This document shows positions 1-8,586 of a stretch of DNA of 64,000 nt, piece after piece (the stretch's first letter is position 1; every line of letters starts with the position of its first letter). The translations under genes and the position numbers were made by a program. The DNA comes from Xanthomonas sp. DAR 80977 (GTDB lineage: Bacteria > Pseudomonadota > Gammaproteobacteria > Xanthomonadales > Xanthomonadaceae): NCBI RefSeq assembly GCF_041240605.1, contig NZ_CP162487.1, positions 1,247,001 through 1,311,000 of the forward strand, given 5' to 3'. The notes under the pieces were generated by a model. The model was not told the origin of the DNA. It was given only the letters and a program-made list of their open reading frames with translations, and searched no databases.

Positions 1-978
<978 letters not shown>

Positions 979-995
979 GCCGCCGCCCCGCCCAC

Positions 996-1023
996 AAAAA
1001 AAGCGCCCGAGGGCGCTTTTTTT
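996..1023 (+). terminator. Rho-independent terminator after gapA
   Basis: A stem GCGCCC/GGGCGC is flanked by seven A on the left and seven T on the right, beginning 18 bases after the gapA stop. The A and T runs also make it usable on the minus strand, where it lies 44 bases past the stop of the convergent gene at 1068-1526, so it probably serves both. Confidence 0.93.
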
Positions 1024-1067
1024 GTGCTTGCCAAGCGGCGCGGGCGCAGTGGCCGCGCCGGTGCTGC

Positions 1068-1526
1068 TCACTCGGCCTCGATGCGCATGTCCTCGCCGCT
1101 GCCGGTGACCTTGACCCGGCTGCCGACCGTCAGCCCGGCAACCTCGGCGCTGGGCTTGGACACCACGGTCTGCGACTTGTTGTCGAAGCGGATCTTCACC
1201 ATGTAGTGCGCGGCCGGGCCGTTGCCGGCGATCTTGGCGCCCACGGTTTCGCCGGCGGCGGCGCCGGCCGCCTGCCCGGTGCCGACGCCCACCGAGCTCT
1301 TGCTCTTCAGGCCGAGGAAGCCGCCGGCCAGACCGCCGAGGTTGGCGGCGGCATTCTTGATGGTCTTGGTTCGCTCGGGCACGTCGGTATTCTTGTTCTC
1401 GATCGGCTCCAGCGCCACGATCTCGCCGTGGCGCGGACCTGCGGCCAGCGCCGGGGCGCTCAGCGCCAGCAGCGTCAATGCGATCGCCGACCAGGCGACA
1501 CGGGCGAGTGAATTCTTTACGCTCAT
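1068..1526 (-). CDS. Exported glycine-zipper protein
   Basis: A 152-residue protein of unknown specific function. It begins with a Sec signal peptide (MSVKNSLARVAWSAIALTLL, then an ALSAPALA cleavage region). No lipobox cysteine is visible, so it is probably periplasmic or outer-membrane associated and not a lipoprotein. The middle holds a glycine/alanine-rich zipper (NLGGLAGGFLG, then GVGTGQAAGAAAGETVGAKI) like the 2TM zipper of SlyB-type and 17-kDa-antigen proteins. The C-terminal half looks like a small beta domain. The ATG at 1526 was chosen over upstream starts because AGGGGA lies just upstream and the signal peptide begins there. It is 50 bases downstream of the next minus-strand gene and probably shares its transcript. 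Confidence 0.72.
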   Translation of the reverse strand: MSVKNSLARVAWSAIALTLLALSAPALAAGPRHGEIVALEPIENKNTDVPERTKTIKNAAANLGGLAGGFLGLKSKSSVGVGTGQAAGAAAGETVGAKIAGNGPAAHYMVKIRFDNKSQTVVSKPSAEVAGLTVGSRVKVTGSGEDMRIEAE

Positions 1527-1576
1527 CGGATGTTCCCCTGTGTGTGCGAATCGAAAGCCGGCAACACGCGCGGCGA

Positions 1577-2062
1577 CTATTTCTTTTTCTTCGGCCGGCC
1601 CCAGCTGCGGATATACGGCTGGCACTTGCTGCCCGCGAAATCGTAGCGGGTGATGATGCCCTCGGCATCGGCGACGAAGGTGATCTCGCAGTGGTGTTCG
1701 GCCGGCACGAAAACGGTCTGGCTGCGCTGGTTCTGCTCGAAGATCGGCGTGGGCGCCACGCCGTTGCCGCCGGGGGCCATGCCGATCACCCCGCCCTGCT
1801 CGGTCCAGTAGTCGGTCCGGTAATGCTCCTCCACACCGAAGTTATAGGTATAGGCGGTTTCGTGGGTCTCGGTGTTCTCCGAGGTGTACAGGCCGCGGTC
1901 CACCGGCCACTGCATCATCAGCTCAGCGGCGTCGTGGCCGAGCCAGCTGCGGGCGATGTCTTCGGGGCTGCCGAACATGTCGGCCGAGGCCAGCGGCGCC
2001 ACGCCAAGCAGCGCCAGGGCGCACAGCGCGGGCAGCACGTGAGGGCGACGGAGCGTGGGCAT
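1577..2062 (-). CDS. Secreted hypothetical protein
   Basis: A 161-residue protein I do not recognise. A signal peptide runs from MPTLRRPHVLPALCALALL to about ASADMFG, so the mature protein is periplasmic or secreted. Two well-spaced cysteines (EHHCEIT and GSKCQPY) could form a disulfide. The C-terminus is strongly basic (SWGRPKKKK). The start at 2062 is favoured by an AAGGA 8 to 10 bases upstream and by the position of the signal sequence; a longer reading frame to 2194 gives only low-complexity residues. It is the first gene of a likely two-gene minus-strand unit with the glycine-zipper protein. Confidence 0.66.
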   Translation of the reverse strand: MPTLRRPHVLPALCALALLGVAPLASADMFGSPEDIARSWLGHDAAELMMQWPVDRGLYTSENTETHETAYTYNFGVEEHYRTDYWTEQGGVIGMAPGGNGVAPTPIFEQNQRSQTVFVPAEHHCEITFVADAEGIITRYDFAGSKCQPYIRSWGRPKKKK

Positions 2063-2317
2063 TGCGGGGACGTCCTTGCGCTGGGGCGGTGATGCCGGAT
2101 CCATGGGCCACGCGTGGAGTGTTCGCATCGCGCTGGCGCGATTTTTACCATGCCGTCCCGGCGCCGGCAAGCGTCGGCGCCGGTGCGCCGCCATGCCGAT
2201 CGGGCGTGGACATCCGCGGCGACGCGTGCACTAATGCGCCGCTGGCCAGCGGATGTTCCCGCGCTGGCGTTGCAGGCAATGGACAGGGGGCACTCAATGG
2301 ATTCAAGGAGCGAAAAA

Positions 2318-2791
2318 ATGCAGATCAACCGTGTGTGGACGGGCGCCCTGGTGCTGGCCGTGGCGCTGGCGGCCACGGTGCCGATGCAGGCGATGGCGAA
2401 GAAGCACAGTGGCACGCCGAGCTGGATGAACGCCGACGGCGAGGTCACCAATTCCTCGGAGGTCGAAGCCGGCTACGGCGAGACCGTCAAGGGCGTCAAC
2501 GACTACGAAGGCGAGATCACCGGCAAGCCGGCGCCGGACAGCAAGTTCACCCAGCTCAAGATCGGCATGCCGATGAAGCAGGTGACCGACCTGATCGGCG
2601 AACCCACCGACCAGGGTTCCTACGTCACCGGCAAGGCCTTCATCCCGTTCTTCTACGGCGGCGACCGCTACCGCTACGAACTGGCCTACAAGGGCCAGGG
2701 CCGGCTGGTGTTCGCCGGCAAGTCGATGGGCAGCGGCGGCAACCTGATCTGGATCATCCACAACAAGAACGACAGCGGCTACCGCGAATAA
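2318..2791 (+). CDS. Exported protein with SmpA/OmlA (BamE)-like fold
   Basis: A 157-residue exported protein. The start at 2318 has an ideal ribosome site, AAGGAG at 2305-2310 with a 7-base spacer, and is followed by a signal peptide (MQINRVWTGALVLAVALAAT to about QAMA). The segment FTQLKIGMPMKQVTDLIGEP matches the pattern of SmpA/OmlA/BamE-like lipoproteins (a GMT..QV..L.G.P helix start) and is followed by an aromatic beta region ending IWIIHNKN. There is no lipobox cysteine, so it is unlikely to be BamE itself, and the true bamE is usually elsewhere. The role is unknown. A strong terminator follows 12 bases after the stop. Confidence 0.72.
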   Translation: MQINRVWTGALVLAVALAATVPMQAMAKKHSGTPSWMNADGEVTNSSEVEAGYGETVKGVNDYEGEITGKPAPDSKFTQLKIGMPMKQVTDLIGEPTDQGSYVTGKAFIPFFYGGDRYRYELAYKGQGRLVFAGKSMGSGGNLIWIIHNKNDSGYRE

Positions 2792-2803
2792 GCGCTTGCC
2801 TCC

Positions 2804-2838
2804 AAGCCCGGGCCGCGTCGCGCGCCCGGGCTTTTTTT
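2804..2838 (+). terminator. Rho-independent terminator
   Basis: Stem AAGCCCGGG (2804-2812) pairs perfectly with CCCGGGCTT (2825-2833) and leads into a run of seven T. It ends the transcript of the gene at 2318-2791. Confidence 0.92.
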
Positions 2839-3112
2839 GTGCCTGCGAAACGGCGGTCGCGCGCGACTGGATGCCGCCGCCGCGGGTGTGGCGGGTGCAT
2901 GCCAGCCGCCGGCGATGCGGATGCAGGTGCCTGGCCTGCCGCTCTTCGCGCAGGGGCTTCGCCGAGCAGGCCTGCCGTGGCGCCGTGCTCATCCCGCAGC
3001 GCCTGGGCGTGGCGACGCGTTTGCCGGCCGCGGGCGTTGCGCAGCCTCGGCGGCGCGCCTTGGGCGACCGCTGGCGGCAAGCCGGCGACGGCGCCACGTC
3101 GGGCTGCCGCGC
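2839..3112. other. Intergenic region, no gene recognised
   Basis: Between the terminator and the TetR stop there is no reading frame with a plausible start, ribosome site or recognisable protein on either strand. The sequence is uniformly GC-rich. I see no repeat or clear signal. Confidence 0.5.
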
Positions 3113-3712
3113 TCACCTTCCGCTGTGCTTGCCTGCCGCCGGCGCCACATCCAGCGACGCGAGCATGGTGGCGCGGCACACCGCGAGGATCTCGTCCGCC
3201 AGCGGCGAATCGTCCGGGCAGGCCCGCGACATGACGATCGCGCCGAGGGCGTGCGCCAGCATGCCCAGGCGCTTGGCGCGCGCATCGCCAGGGCTGGCGC
3301 CGCTCGCTGCATCGTCCTCGCGCTGCAGGGCTGCCAGCATGCTTTCGACGCCGTCCGCGAACGCGGCCCGGATCGCCTCCGGCTCGCGTGCGGCGTCGCC
3401 GCCCAGCGCGGCCATGGTGCAGCCCACCGCGCGGGCATCGCGATGCGCGCGCGACACGTAGCGGCGGACGAATTCCGGCGTATCGAGCCCGCCCACCTGC
3501 GCCACGGTCTGCGCGATCCCGCATGCCGTCGCCTCCGCCATCAGGTCGGCCTTGGACGGGAAGTGCTTGTAGAAGCCGCCGTGGGTGAAGCCGGCGGCGG
3601 CCATCAGGTCGGCGACGCCGATCCCCTCGTAGCCGCGCTCGCGAAACAGCGCAGACGCGGTTTCGACGATGTGCGCCCGGTTCGCCTGTGCCTGCGCCCT
3701 GCTGACCTTCAT
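3113..3712 (-). CDS. TetR/AcrR-family transcriptional regulator
   Basis: A 199-residue TetR-type repressor. The N-terminal helix-turn-helix is clear: AHIVETASALFRERGYEGIG, then VADLMAAAGFTHGGFYKHF, with the family's typical GxFYxHF ending. The C-terminal ligand domain is diverged, as usual, and carries a cysteine (VGCTMAAL) and an ACPDD segment. The start at 3712 (MKVSRAQAQANR) fits the family; the upstream in-frame extension crosses the divergent promoter. It is transcribed away from an Old Yellow Enzyme gene and two SDR genes, and by the usual logic of divergent TetR pairs it probably represses them in response to an electrophile or aldehyde. The inducer is unknown. Confidence 0.9.
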   Translation of the reverse strand: MKVSRAQAQANRAHIVETASALFRERGYEGIGVADLMAAAGFTHGGFYKHFPSKADLMAEATACGIAQTVAQVGGLDTPEFVRRYVSRAHRDARAVGCTMAALGGDAAREPEAIRAAFADGVESMLAALQREDDAASGASPGDARAKRLGMLAHALGAIVMSRACPDDSPLADEILAVCRATMLASLDVAPAAGKHSGR

Positions 3713-3909
3713 CGCGGATGCCCCCAGCGGTGCTTTTCCAGGCGCAAGGATGCATTGATTTTGTTCATCATCAAAACCTTGACAGGTAAGATTATGACCA
3801 TCATCATTGCGTGGCTTTCTTCGAGCCGCCTGCTTCCGGTGGCGCCGGCCCACCGCCACGACCTGTCGCGACGCCGACGCGCCTCCCTCCATCGAGAACC
3901 AACGCCACC
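3713..3909. promoter_or_regulatory. Divergent control region, TetR / ene-reductase
   Basis: This AT-richer island separates the divergent genes. TTTTG (3759-3763) and CAAAA (3772-3776) form an 8-base-spaced inverted repeat, a candidate operator. TTGACA at 3779-3784 is a consensus -35 on the plus strand, though the base run one helical spacing further (around ATCATT) is only a poor -10. The operator assignment is inference. Confidence 0.45.
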
Positions 3910-5004
3910 ATGTCCGACACCGCACTGTTCACGCCGTACCCGCTGGGCCCGCTGACGCTGGCCAACCGCATCGTCATGGCGCCGCTGACCCGCAACCGCG
4001 CCGGCAAGGGCCTGGTGCCCAGCGCGCTGGCCGCCACCTACTACGCGCAGCGTGCGTCCGCGGGCCTGCTGATCACCGAGGCGACGCAGATCTCGGCGGA
4101 CGCGCAGGGCTACCAGGACACGCCGGGCATCTACACGCCGGCACAGGTCGAGGGATGGCGTGCGGTCACCGATGCGGTGCACGCCAGGGGCGGGCGCATC
4201 TTCATGCAGCTCTGGCACGTCGGCCGCGTCTCGCACGTGGACCTGCGCCCCGGCGGGACCGCGCCGGTGGCGCCCTCGGCGATCCCCGCCGCCACCAAGA
4301 CCTTCGTCAACAACGGCTTTGCCGATGTCTCCGCGCCGCGCGCGCTGGAGCGCGACGAGCTGCCGCGCATCGTGGACGACTTCCGCCAGGCCGCGGCCAA
4401 CGCCATCGCCGCCGGCTTCGACGGCGTGGAGCTGCATGGCGCCAACGGCTACCTGCTGGAGCAGTTCATCAAGGACGGCGCGAACCAGCGCACCGACGCC
4501 TACGGCGGTTCCATCGAGAACCGCGCGCGCCTGCTGCTCGAGGTCGCCGCGGCGGTGGCGCAGGAGATCGGCGCCGAACGCACCGGCGTGCGCATCTCGC
4601 CGGTGTCGCCGGCCAACGGCATCTCCTGCAGCGATCCGCAGCCGCAGTACGACTACATCGCCGAGCGGCTCAGCGCGCTGGGCATCGTCTACCTGCATGT
4701 CGTGGAGGGCGCCACCGGCGGGCCGCGCGACGTGGCGCCGTTCGACTACGCAGCGCTGCGCAGCCGCTTCAGGCAGACCTACCTCGCCAACAACGGCTAC
4801 GACCCGGCGCTGGCCAGCGCCAGCCTCGCCGCCGGCAGCGCCGACCTGTTCGCCTTCGGCCGCGCGTTCATCGGCAATCCCGACCTGGTCGAGCGGCTGC
4901 AGGCCGGCGCGCCGCTGGCCGCACCGGATCCGGCCACGCTCTACGGCGGCGGCGCCAAGGGCTACACCGACTATCCGACGCTGGCCGAAAGCGCCGGCGG
5001 CTGA
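3910..5004 (+). CDS. nemA: Old Yellow Enzyme family ene-reductase (NemA-like)
   Basis: A 364-residue FMN flavoprotein expected to reduce activated C=C bonds, N-ethylmaleimide, quinones or nitro compounds using NADPH. It has the full OYE barrel: FTPYPLGPLTLANRIVMAPL at the FMN entry, the substrate-anion pair in VELHGANGYLLEQF (His and Asn), RTDAYGGSIENRARLLLEV, and the flavin-phosphate segment FGRAFIGNPDLVERL. Length matches NemA (about 365). The start at 3910 is where the conserved N-terminus begins; its ribosome site is weak. It heads a same-strand group with two SDRs divergent from a TetR gene, which points to a detoxification unit for electrophiles. The exact substrate cannot be read from sequence. 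Confidence 0.93.
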   Translation: MSDTALFTPYPLGPLTLANRIVMAPLTRNRAGKGLVPSALAATYYAQRASAGLLITEATQISADAQGYQDTPGIYTPAQVEGWRAVTDAVHARGGRIFMQLWHVGRVSHVDLRPGGTAPVAPSAIPAATKTFVNNGFADVSAPRALERDELPRIVDDFRQAAANAIAAGFDGVELHGANGYLLEQFIKDGANQRTDAYGGSIENRARLLLEVAAAVAQEIGAERTGVRISPVSPANGISCSDPQPQYDYIAERLSALGIVYLHVVEGATGGPRDVAPFDYAALRSRFRQTYLANNGYDPALASASLAAGSADLFAFGRAFIGNPDLVERLQAGAPLAAPDPATLYGGGAKGYTDYPTLAESAGG

Positions 5005-5072
5005 CCGCACGTCTCCATCACGGCCACCGCAGCGTGGCCGCACCTTCCCTCCGATCAGAAGAGACCACGTCC

Positions 5073-5861
5073 ATGAGCATCGCCCCCACCGTCCTCGTCA
5101 CCGGTGCCTCCACCGGCATCGGCGCCCTCTATGCGCAGCGCTTCGCCCAGCGCGGCCACGACCTGGTCCTGGTCGCACGCGACAAATCCCGGCTGGACGC
5201 GCTCGCCGCGCGCCTGCGCGAGGAACACAAGGTCGCGGTCGACGTGCTGCAGGCCGACCTGACCGCACCGGCCGACCTGGCCGCGGTCGAAGCGCGCCTG
5301 CGCGACGACGCCAGCATCGGCATCCTCATCAACAACGCCGGCATGGCCCAGTCCGGCGGCTTCACCGAGCAGACGGCGGAGGGCGTCGAACGCCTGCTGA
5401 CGCTCAACACCACCGCGCTGACGCGGCTGGCGGTGGCGATCGCGCCGCGGCTGGCGCAGTCCGGCAGCGGCGCGATCGTCAACATCGGCTCGGTGGTCGG
5501 CTTGGCGCCGGAATTCGGCATGACCGTCTATGGCGCGACCAAGGCCTTCGTGCTGTTCCTGTCGCAGGGCATGAGCCTGGAACTGGCGCCCAAGGGCGTG
5601 TACGTGCAGGCGGTGCTTCCGGCGGCCACGCGTACCGAGATCTGGGAGCGCGCCGGCATCGACGTCAACACGCTGGCCGAGGTGATGGACGTGGAAGAGC
5701 TGGTCGATGCGGCGCTGATCGGCTTCGATCGCCGCGAGCTGGTGACCATCCCGCCGCTGCACGACGCCGACCGCTGGGGCGCGCTCGACGGCGCCAGGCA
5801 AGGGCTGCTGGGAAGCATCCGGCAGGCCAATGCCGCGGAACGCTACCGGCCGGCTGCCTGA
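5073..5861 (+). CDS. Short-chain dehydrogenase/reductase
   Basis: A 262-residue classical SDR. It shows the cofactor glycine motif TGASTGIGALYA near the N-terminus, the structural NNAG (ILINNAGMAQ), the catalytic serine in NIGSVVG and the YGATK catalytic Tyr-Lys pair. The residue pattern after strand 2 (VARDKSRL) suggests NADP preference. It lies 68 bases after the ene-reductase and 40 bases before a second SDR on the same strand, so co-transcription under the TetR is likely. The substrate is unknown; carbonyl products of the same stress are a reasonable guess. Confidence 0.88.
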   Translation: MSIAPTVLVTGASTGIGALYAQRFAQRGHDLVLVARDKSRLDALAARLREEHKVAVDVLQADLTAPADLAAVEARLRDDASIGILINNAGMAQSGGFTEQTAEGVERLLTLNTTALTRLAVAIAPRLAQSGSGAIVNIGSVVGLAPEFGMTVYGATKAFVLFLSQGMSLELAPKGVYVQAVLPAATRTEIWERAGIDVNTLAEVMDVEELVDAALIGFDRRELVTIPPLHDADRWGALDGARQGLLGSIRQANAAERYRPAA

Positions 5862-5901
5862 AGGCCGCGGTCCCGCATCTGTCGTCATCGAGGCCATCAT
5901 C

Positions 5902-6687
5902 ATGCAAACGCAACGCGATAGCTGGGTGCTGATCACCGGCGCATCGAGTGGATTCGGCGAGGAATTCGCCAGGCAGTACGCGGCGCGCGGCCACAAGCTG
6001 ATCCTGGTCGCGCGGCGCCTGGACCGGCTCGATGCGCTGGCGCAGGCGTTGCGGCAGCAGCACGGCGTCGACATCCTCGTCGAGCAGGTGGATCTGTCGC
6101 AGATCGCCGCCGTGCGCGGGCTCCACGCCGGCCTGCAGGCGCGGGGCATCGAGGTCGAGGTGTTGATCAACAATGCCGGGCACGGGCTGCAGGGCCCGTT
6201 CCTGGACGGTGAGCTGGAGCCGGTGCTGTCGATGATCCAGCTGGATATCGCCAGCCTGACCGCGATGACCCACCTGTTCGGCCAGGACATGCGGCGCCGG
6301 CGGCACGGGAAGATCCTGCAGGTGGCCAGCCTGCTGGCCTACCAGGGCGTGGAGGACTTCGCGGTGTATTCGGCGGCGAAGGCCTACGTGCTGCGCCTGG
6401 GCGAGGCGCTGCATCGCGAGTTCGCGCGCGATGGCGTCAGCGTGACCACGCTGTGCCCGGGACTGACCGATACCGGCTTCGCGCGCGTCGCCCAGCAGCG
6501 GATCACGCCGCAGTTGAAGGCCGTGATGATGCAGACCCCGCCGGTGGTGCGTGCCGGCATGCGCGCGCTGGATGCCGGCCGCATCAGCGTCGTGCCCGGG
6601 CTGCTCAACAAGTTGAACGCGGTCTTCATGTGGGCGACGCCGCGCTGGATCCACCAGGCCGTGCTCTCCCGCATCCTCAACCGGTAA
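5902..6687 (+). CDS. Short-chain dehydrogenase/reductase, DltE-like
   Basis: A 261-residue SDR of the DltE/YqjQ-like group. Motifs are TGASSGFGEEFA (cofactor), VLINNAGHG, VASLLAYQ (catalytic serine) and YSAAK (catalytic Tyr-Lys). ILVARRLDRLDAL after strand 2 carries the Arg typical of NADP users. After the core it has a C-terminal extension (NAVFMWATPRWIHQAVLSRI) that may associate with the membrane, as in many relatives. The ATG at 5902 begins the conserved domain. It follows the first SDR by 40 bases and precedes two decayed gene fragments. Confidence 0.87.
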   Translation: MQTQRDSWVLITGASSGFGEEFARQYAARGHKLILVARRLDRLDALAQALRQQHGVDILVEQVDLSQIAAVRGLHAGLQARGIEVEVLINNAGHGLQGPFLDGELEPVLSMIQLDIASLTAMTHLFGQDMRRRRHGKILQVASLLAYQGVEDFAVYSAAKAYVLRLGEALHREFARDGVSVTTLCPGLTDTGFARVAQQRITPQLKAVMMQTPPVVRAGMRALDAGRISVVPGLLNKLNAVFMWATPRWIHQAVLSRILNR

Positions 6688-6692
6688 CCGCC

Positions 6693-6779
6693 ATGCGCCG
6701 GGGTTTGCGCGCGTTGTCGGTCCTGGCCTCGATCCCGTTCCTGGCGATCGCCTGCGTGTGGATGTTCTCGCCGGGTTAG
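6693..6779 (+). pseudogene. Truncated membrane-protein gene remnant
   Basis: Five bases after the SDR stop an ATG opens a 28-codon frame (MRRGLRALSVLASIPFLAIA, then CVWMFSPG) ending in TAG at 6777-6779. It reads like the first transmembrane helix of a small DoxX-like or hypothetical membrane protein that normally continues well past this point. No continuation in another frame is recognisable. I take it to be a stub left by the same decay that affected the following gene. Confidence 0.45.
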
Positions 6780-6801
6780 GTGCTCGCGCACCGGAGCATC
6801 G

Positions 6802-7224
6802 GTGCCTCGCCGTCGGCCGGCCTGGTGGCGCGAAGAGGGCCGCGAGACGGCGCGGCTGCAGAAGGGACGCAAGGTGCTGATCCATGCCGGCTCCGGCGGC
6901 AGGCCCATTTCCATCTCCGGCCCGCCGGACCCGGACTTCGCCGCGCAACTTCGCCGCGCAACAAGGCCTGGCCTGGCCGCTGCGGCAGGCGATCCGCCTG
7001 CCGAGCGGCGCATTCGCAGGAAGGCCAGGCGGCGCTGAGTCGGCTACGCCTTCCTGTTCATGACCGCCAGCGGCAACCAACTGCGCGAGATCGGTGCGCT
7101 GCTCGAGGCCGGCATCATCAGGCCGGTGATCGACCGGGTATTCCCGTTGGAGGCGACCGCGCAGGCCCTGGGCTATGCCGAGAGCGGGCGCGCCATGGGT
7201 AAGTTGGCGATCGGGATCGGCCAG
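6802..7224 (+). pseudogene. Decayed NADP-dependent zinc-type oxidoreductase (MDR family)
   Basis: The remains of a quinone-oxidoreductase-like gene. LQKGRKVLIHAGSGG is the start of the MDR nucleotide-binding domain, but it is joined directly to GRPISISGPPDPDFA, which normally lies about 100 residues later, so the NADPH-binding core is deleted. A 13-base direct duplication (6937-6949 and 6950-6962) then shifts the frame. The downstream segment RRIRRKARRR is followed by a TGA at 7036-7038. After it the same frame continues with the conserved C-terminus (YAFLFMTASGNQLREI, RPVIDRVFPLEATAQAL, GRAMGKLAIG). The N-terminal catalytic domain is also missing. It cannot encode a working enzyme. Confidence 0.82.
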
Positions 7225-7258
7225 CACCGAGCGCGCGGGCCGTCCCGCGCGCTCAGCG

Positions 7259-8335
7259 CTACAGCGCCTGCAGGATCAGCGAATGCCAGCCTGTACGGTA
7301 GGTCTCGTAGCCGGGCGAGGCGGCATGCGCGATGCAGTGCGGGCGTCCGTTGAGATCGCTCAGCACCGCGCCGCGCGGCTGCTTGAACAGCGCTTCGCGG
7401 CCGGCGAAGTCGATCCGCTCCTGCAGCATGCGCCCGGCCGAATCGGCCAGCACCTGGCCGCGCTGGTCGACGATGCACACCCGGCTGCGGCCCCATTCCT
7501 GCTCCGACAGCGGCGTGCGCTGCACCACCGTCTGCGCCAGCGCGTCCCAGCGGAACACGATGCCGAGCACGCCCAGCACGCGGCCGTCGACGCGGCCGCC
7601 GTCGCGCACCGTGCACGAATACACCAGCACGCGTTCGCCATCGGCCAGGGTGCTGGCATGCACGCCCTGGAAGCCGAATTCCTCGCCGCTGCGGGTGCGC
7701 GTGGCGTCCTCGAACCAGGCCTGCGCGGACACGTCGCTGCCGGCCGAGGCGTACTGCTGCGGGCGGCCATTGGCGAGGATGCGGCCGTCGGTGCCGGCCA
7801 GCACCAGGTCGAAGTACACGGTGTACGAGTCCAGGATCTGGCCCATGCGCCGCGACGCGTAGGCGAGTTCGTCGTCGTCGCGGCCAGGCCGCGCGGCGGC
7901 GACGATGGCCGCGTCGGTGGCCCACCAGCGCACGTCGCAGCTGCGTTCGTAGAGATTGCGGTCGATCAGGTCGATGTTGCTCAGCGCCAGTTCGCTCAGG
8001 CGCGTGCGGCGCACGTCGTCGTCCAGCCGCTGCAGGGTGTGGCGCATCTCGGTGCTGGTGCTGGCGGCGACCTTGTCCAGATCCTGGGTGGCGTCGGCCA
8101 CGCGCCGCGACAGCACGTCCATTTCCTGCGCGATGACGCTGAAACCGCGTCCGGCATGGCCGATCCGCGCCGACTCGATGCGTGCGTTCATCGAGATCAC
8201 GTGGGTGGTGCGGTTGATCTCGTCGATGCGTTGCAACGAACGGCGCAGCTGTCCGAGCAGTTGGTCGGACAGGCCGACCACGGAACGGATGTGGTCGTCG
8301 ATGCCCGCTTCGGTGGGTTTGGCTGGCAGGTTCAT
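7259..8335 (-). CDS. Chemoreceptor-like protein, N-terminal signalling hairpin and C-terminal Cache-like sensor
   Basis: A 358-residue soluble protein with no visible signal peptide or transmembrane helix. Residues about 20 to 115 resemble the methyl-accepting hairpin tip: RIDEINRTTHVISMNARIES, then ARIGHAGRGFSVIAQEMDVL. This matches the usual E.I..IA.QTNLLALNAAIEAARAGE.GRGFAVVA.EV pattern but is clearly diverged. The remaining 220 residues look like a Cache/PDC sensor (YFDLVLAGTDGRILANG, then a later WGRSRVCIVDQRGQVLADS). This is the reverse of the normal receptor order. The start at 8335 is uncertain; an in-frame GTG at 8377 would add 14 residues, and neither has a good ribosome site. Confidence 0.72.
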   Translation of the reverse strand: MNLPAKPTEAGIDDHIRSVVGLSDQLLGQLRRSLQRIDEINRTTHVISMNARIESARIGHAGRGFSVIAQEMDVLSRRVADATQDLDKVAASTSTEMRHTLQRLDDDVRRTRLSELALSNIDLIDRNLYERSCDVRWWATDAAIVAAARPGRDDDELAYASRRMGQILDSYTVYFDLVLAGTDGRILANGRPQQYASAGSDVSAQAWFEDATRTRSGEEFGFQGVHASTLADGERVLVYSCTVRDGGRVDGRVLGVLGIVFRWDALAQTVVQRTPLSEQEWGRSRVCIVDQRGQVLADSAGRMLQERIDFAGREALFKQPRGAVLSDLNGRPHCIAHAASPGYETYRTGWHSLILQAL

Positions 8336-8586
8336 TGGCGCTGTCGGTGGGAGGGGAGGGAACAGCAGGCGCAACACGGGATAAGGGAGTTAACGGCCGC
8401 CGATGCACCGGCTTGAGGACGCATTTGCGCAGCGTCCGTCGCCGGCATGCGTTGCCGCGCCTGGGTTGCGCCGCCGGCGGCCGGGCCGCGGCGAGGGCGA
8501 ACTCGTCTACCATCTGCGCCAGGACCGGCGTCGCCGGACCATTGGCACGCCGCCTGGCGGCGTGTCGTCTTGGGGATGGAGTCCGG

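Noticed and set aside
6693..6779. 28-codon ORF as a functional small membrane protein
   Set aside because: It has no ribosome site of its own beyond closeness to the SDR stop, and reads as the first helix of a longer family; treated as a remnant.
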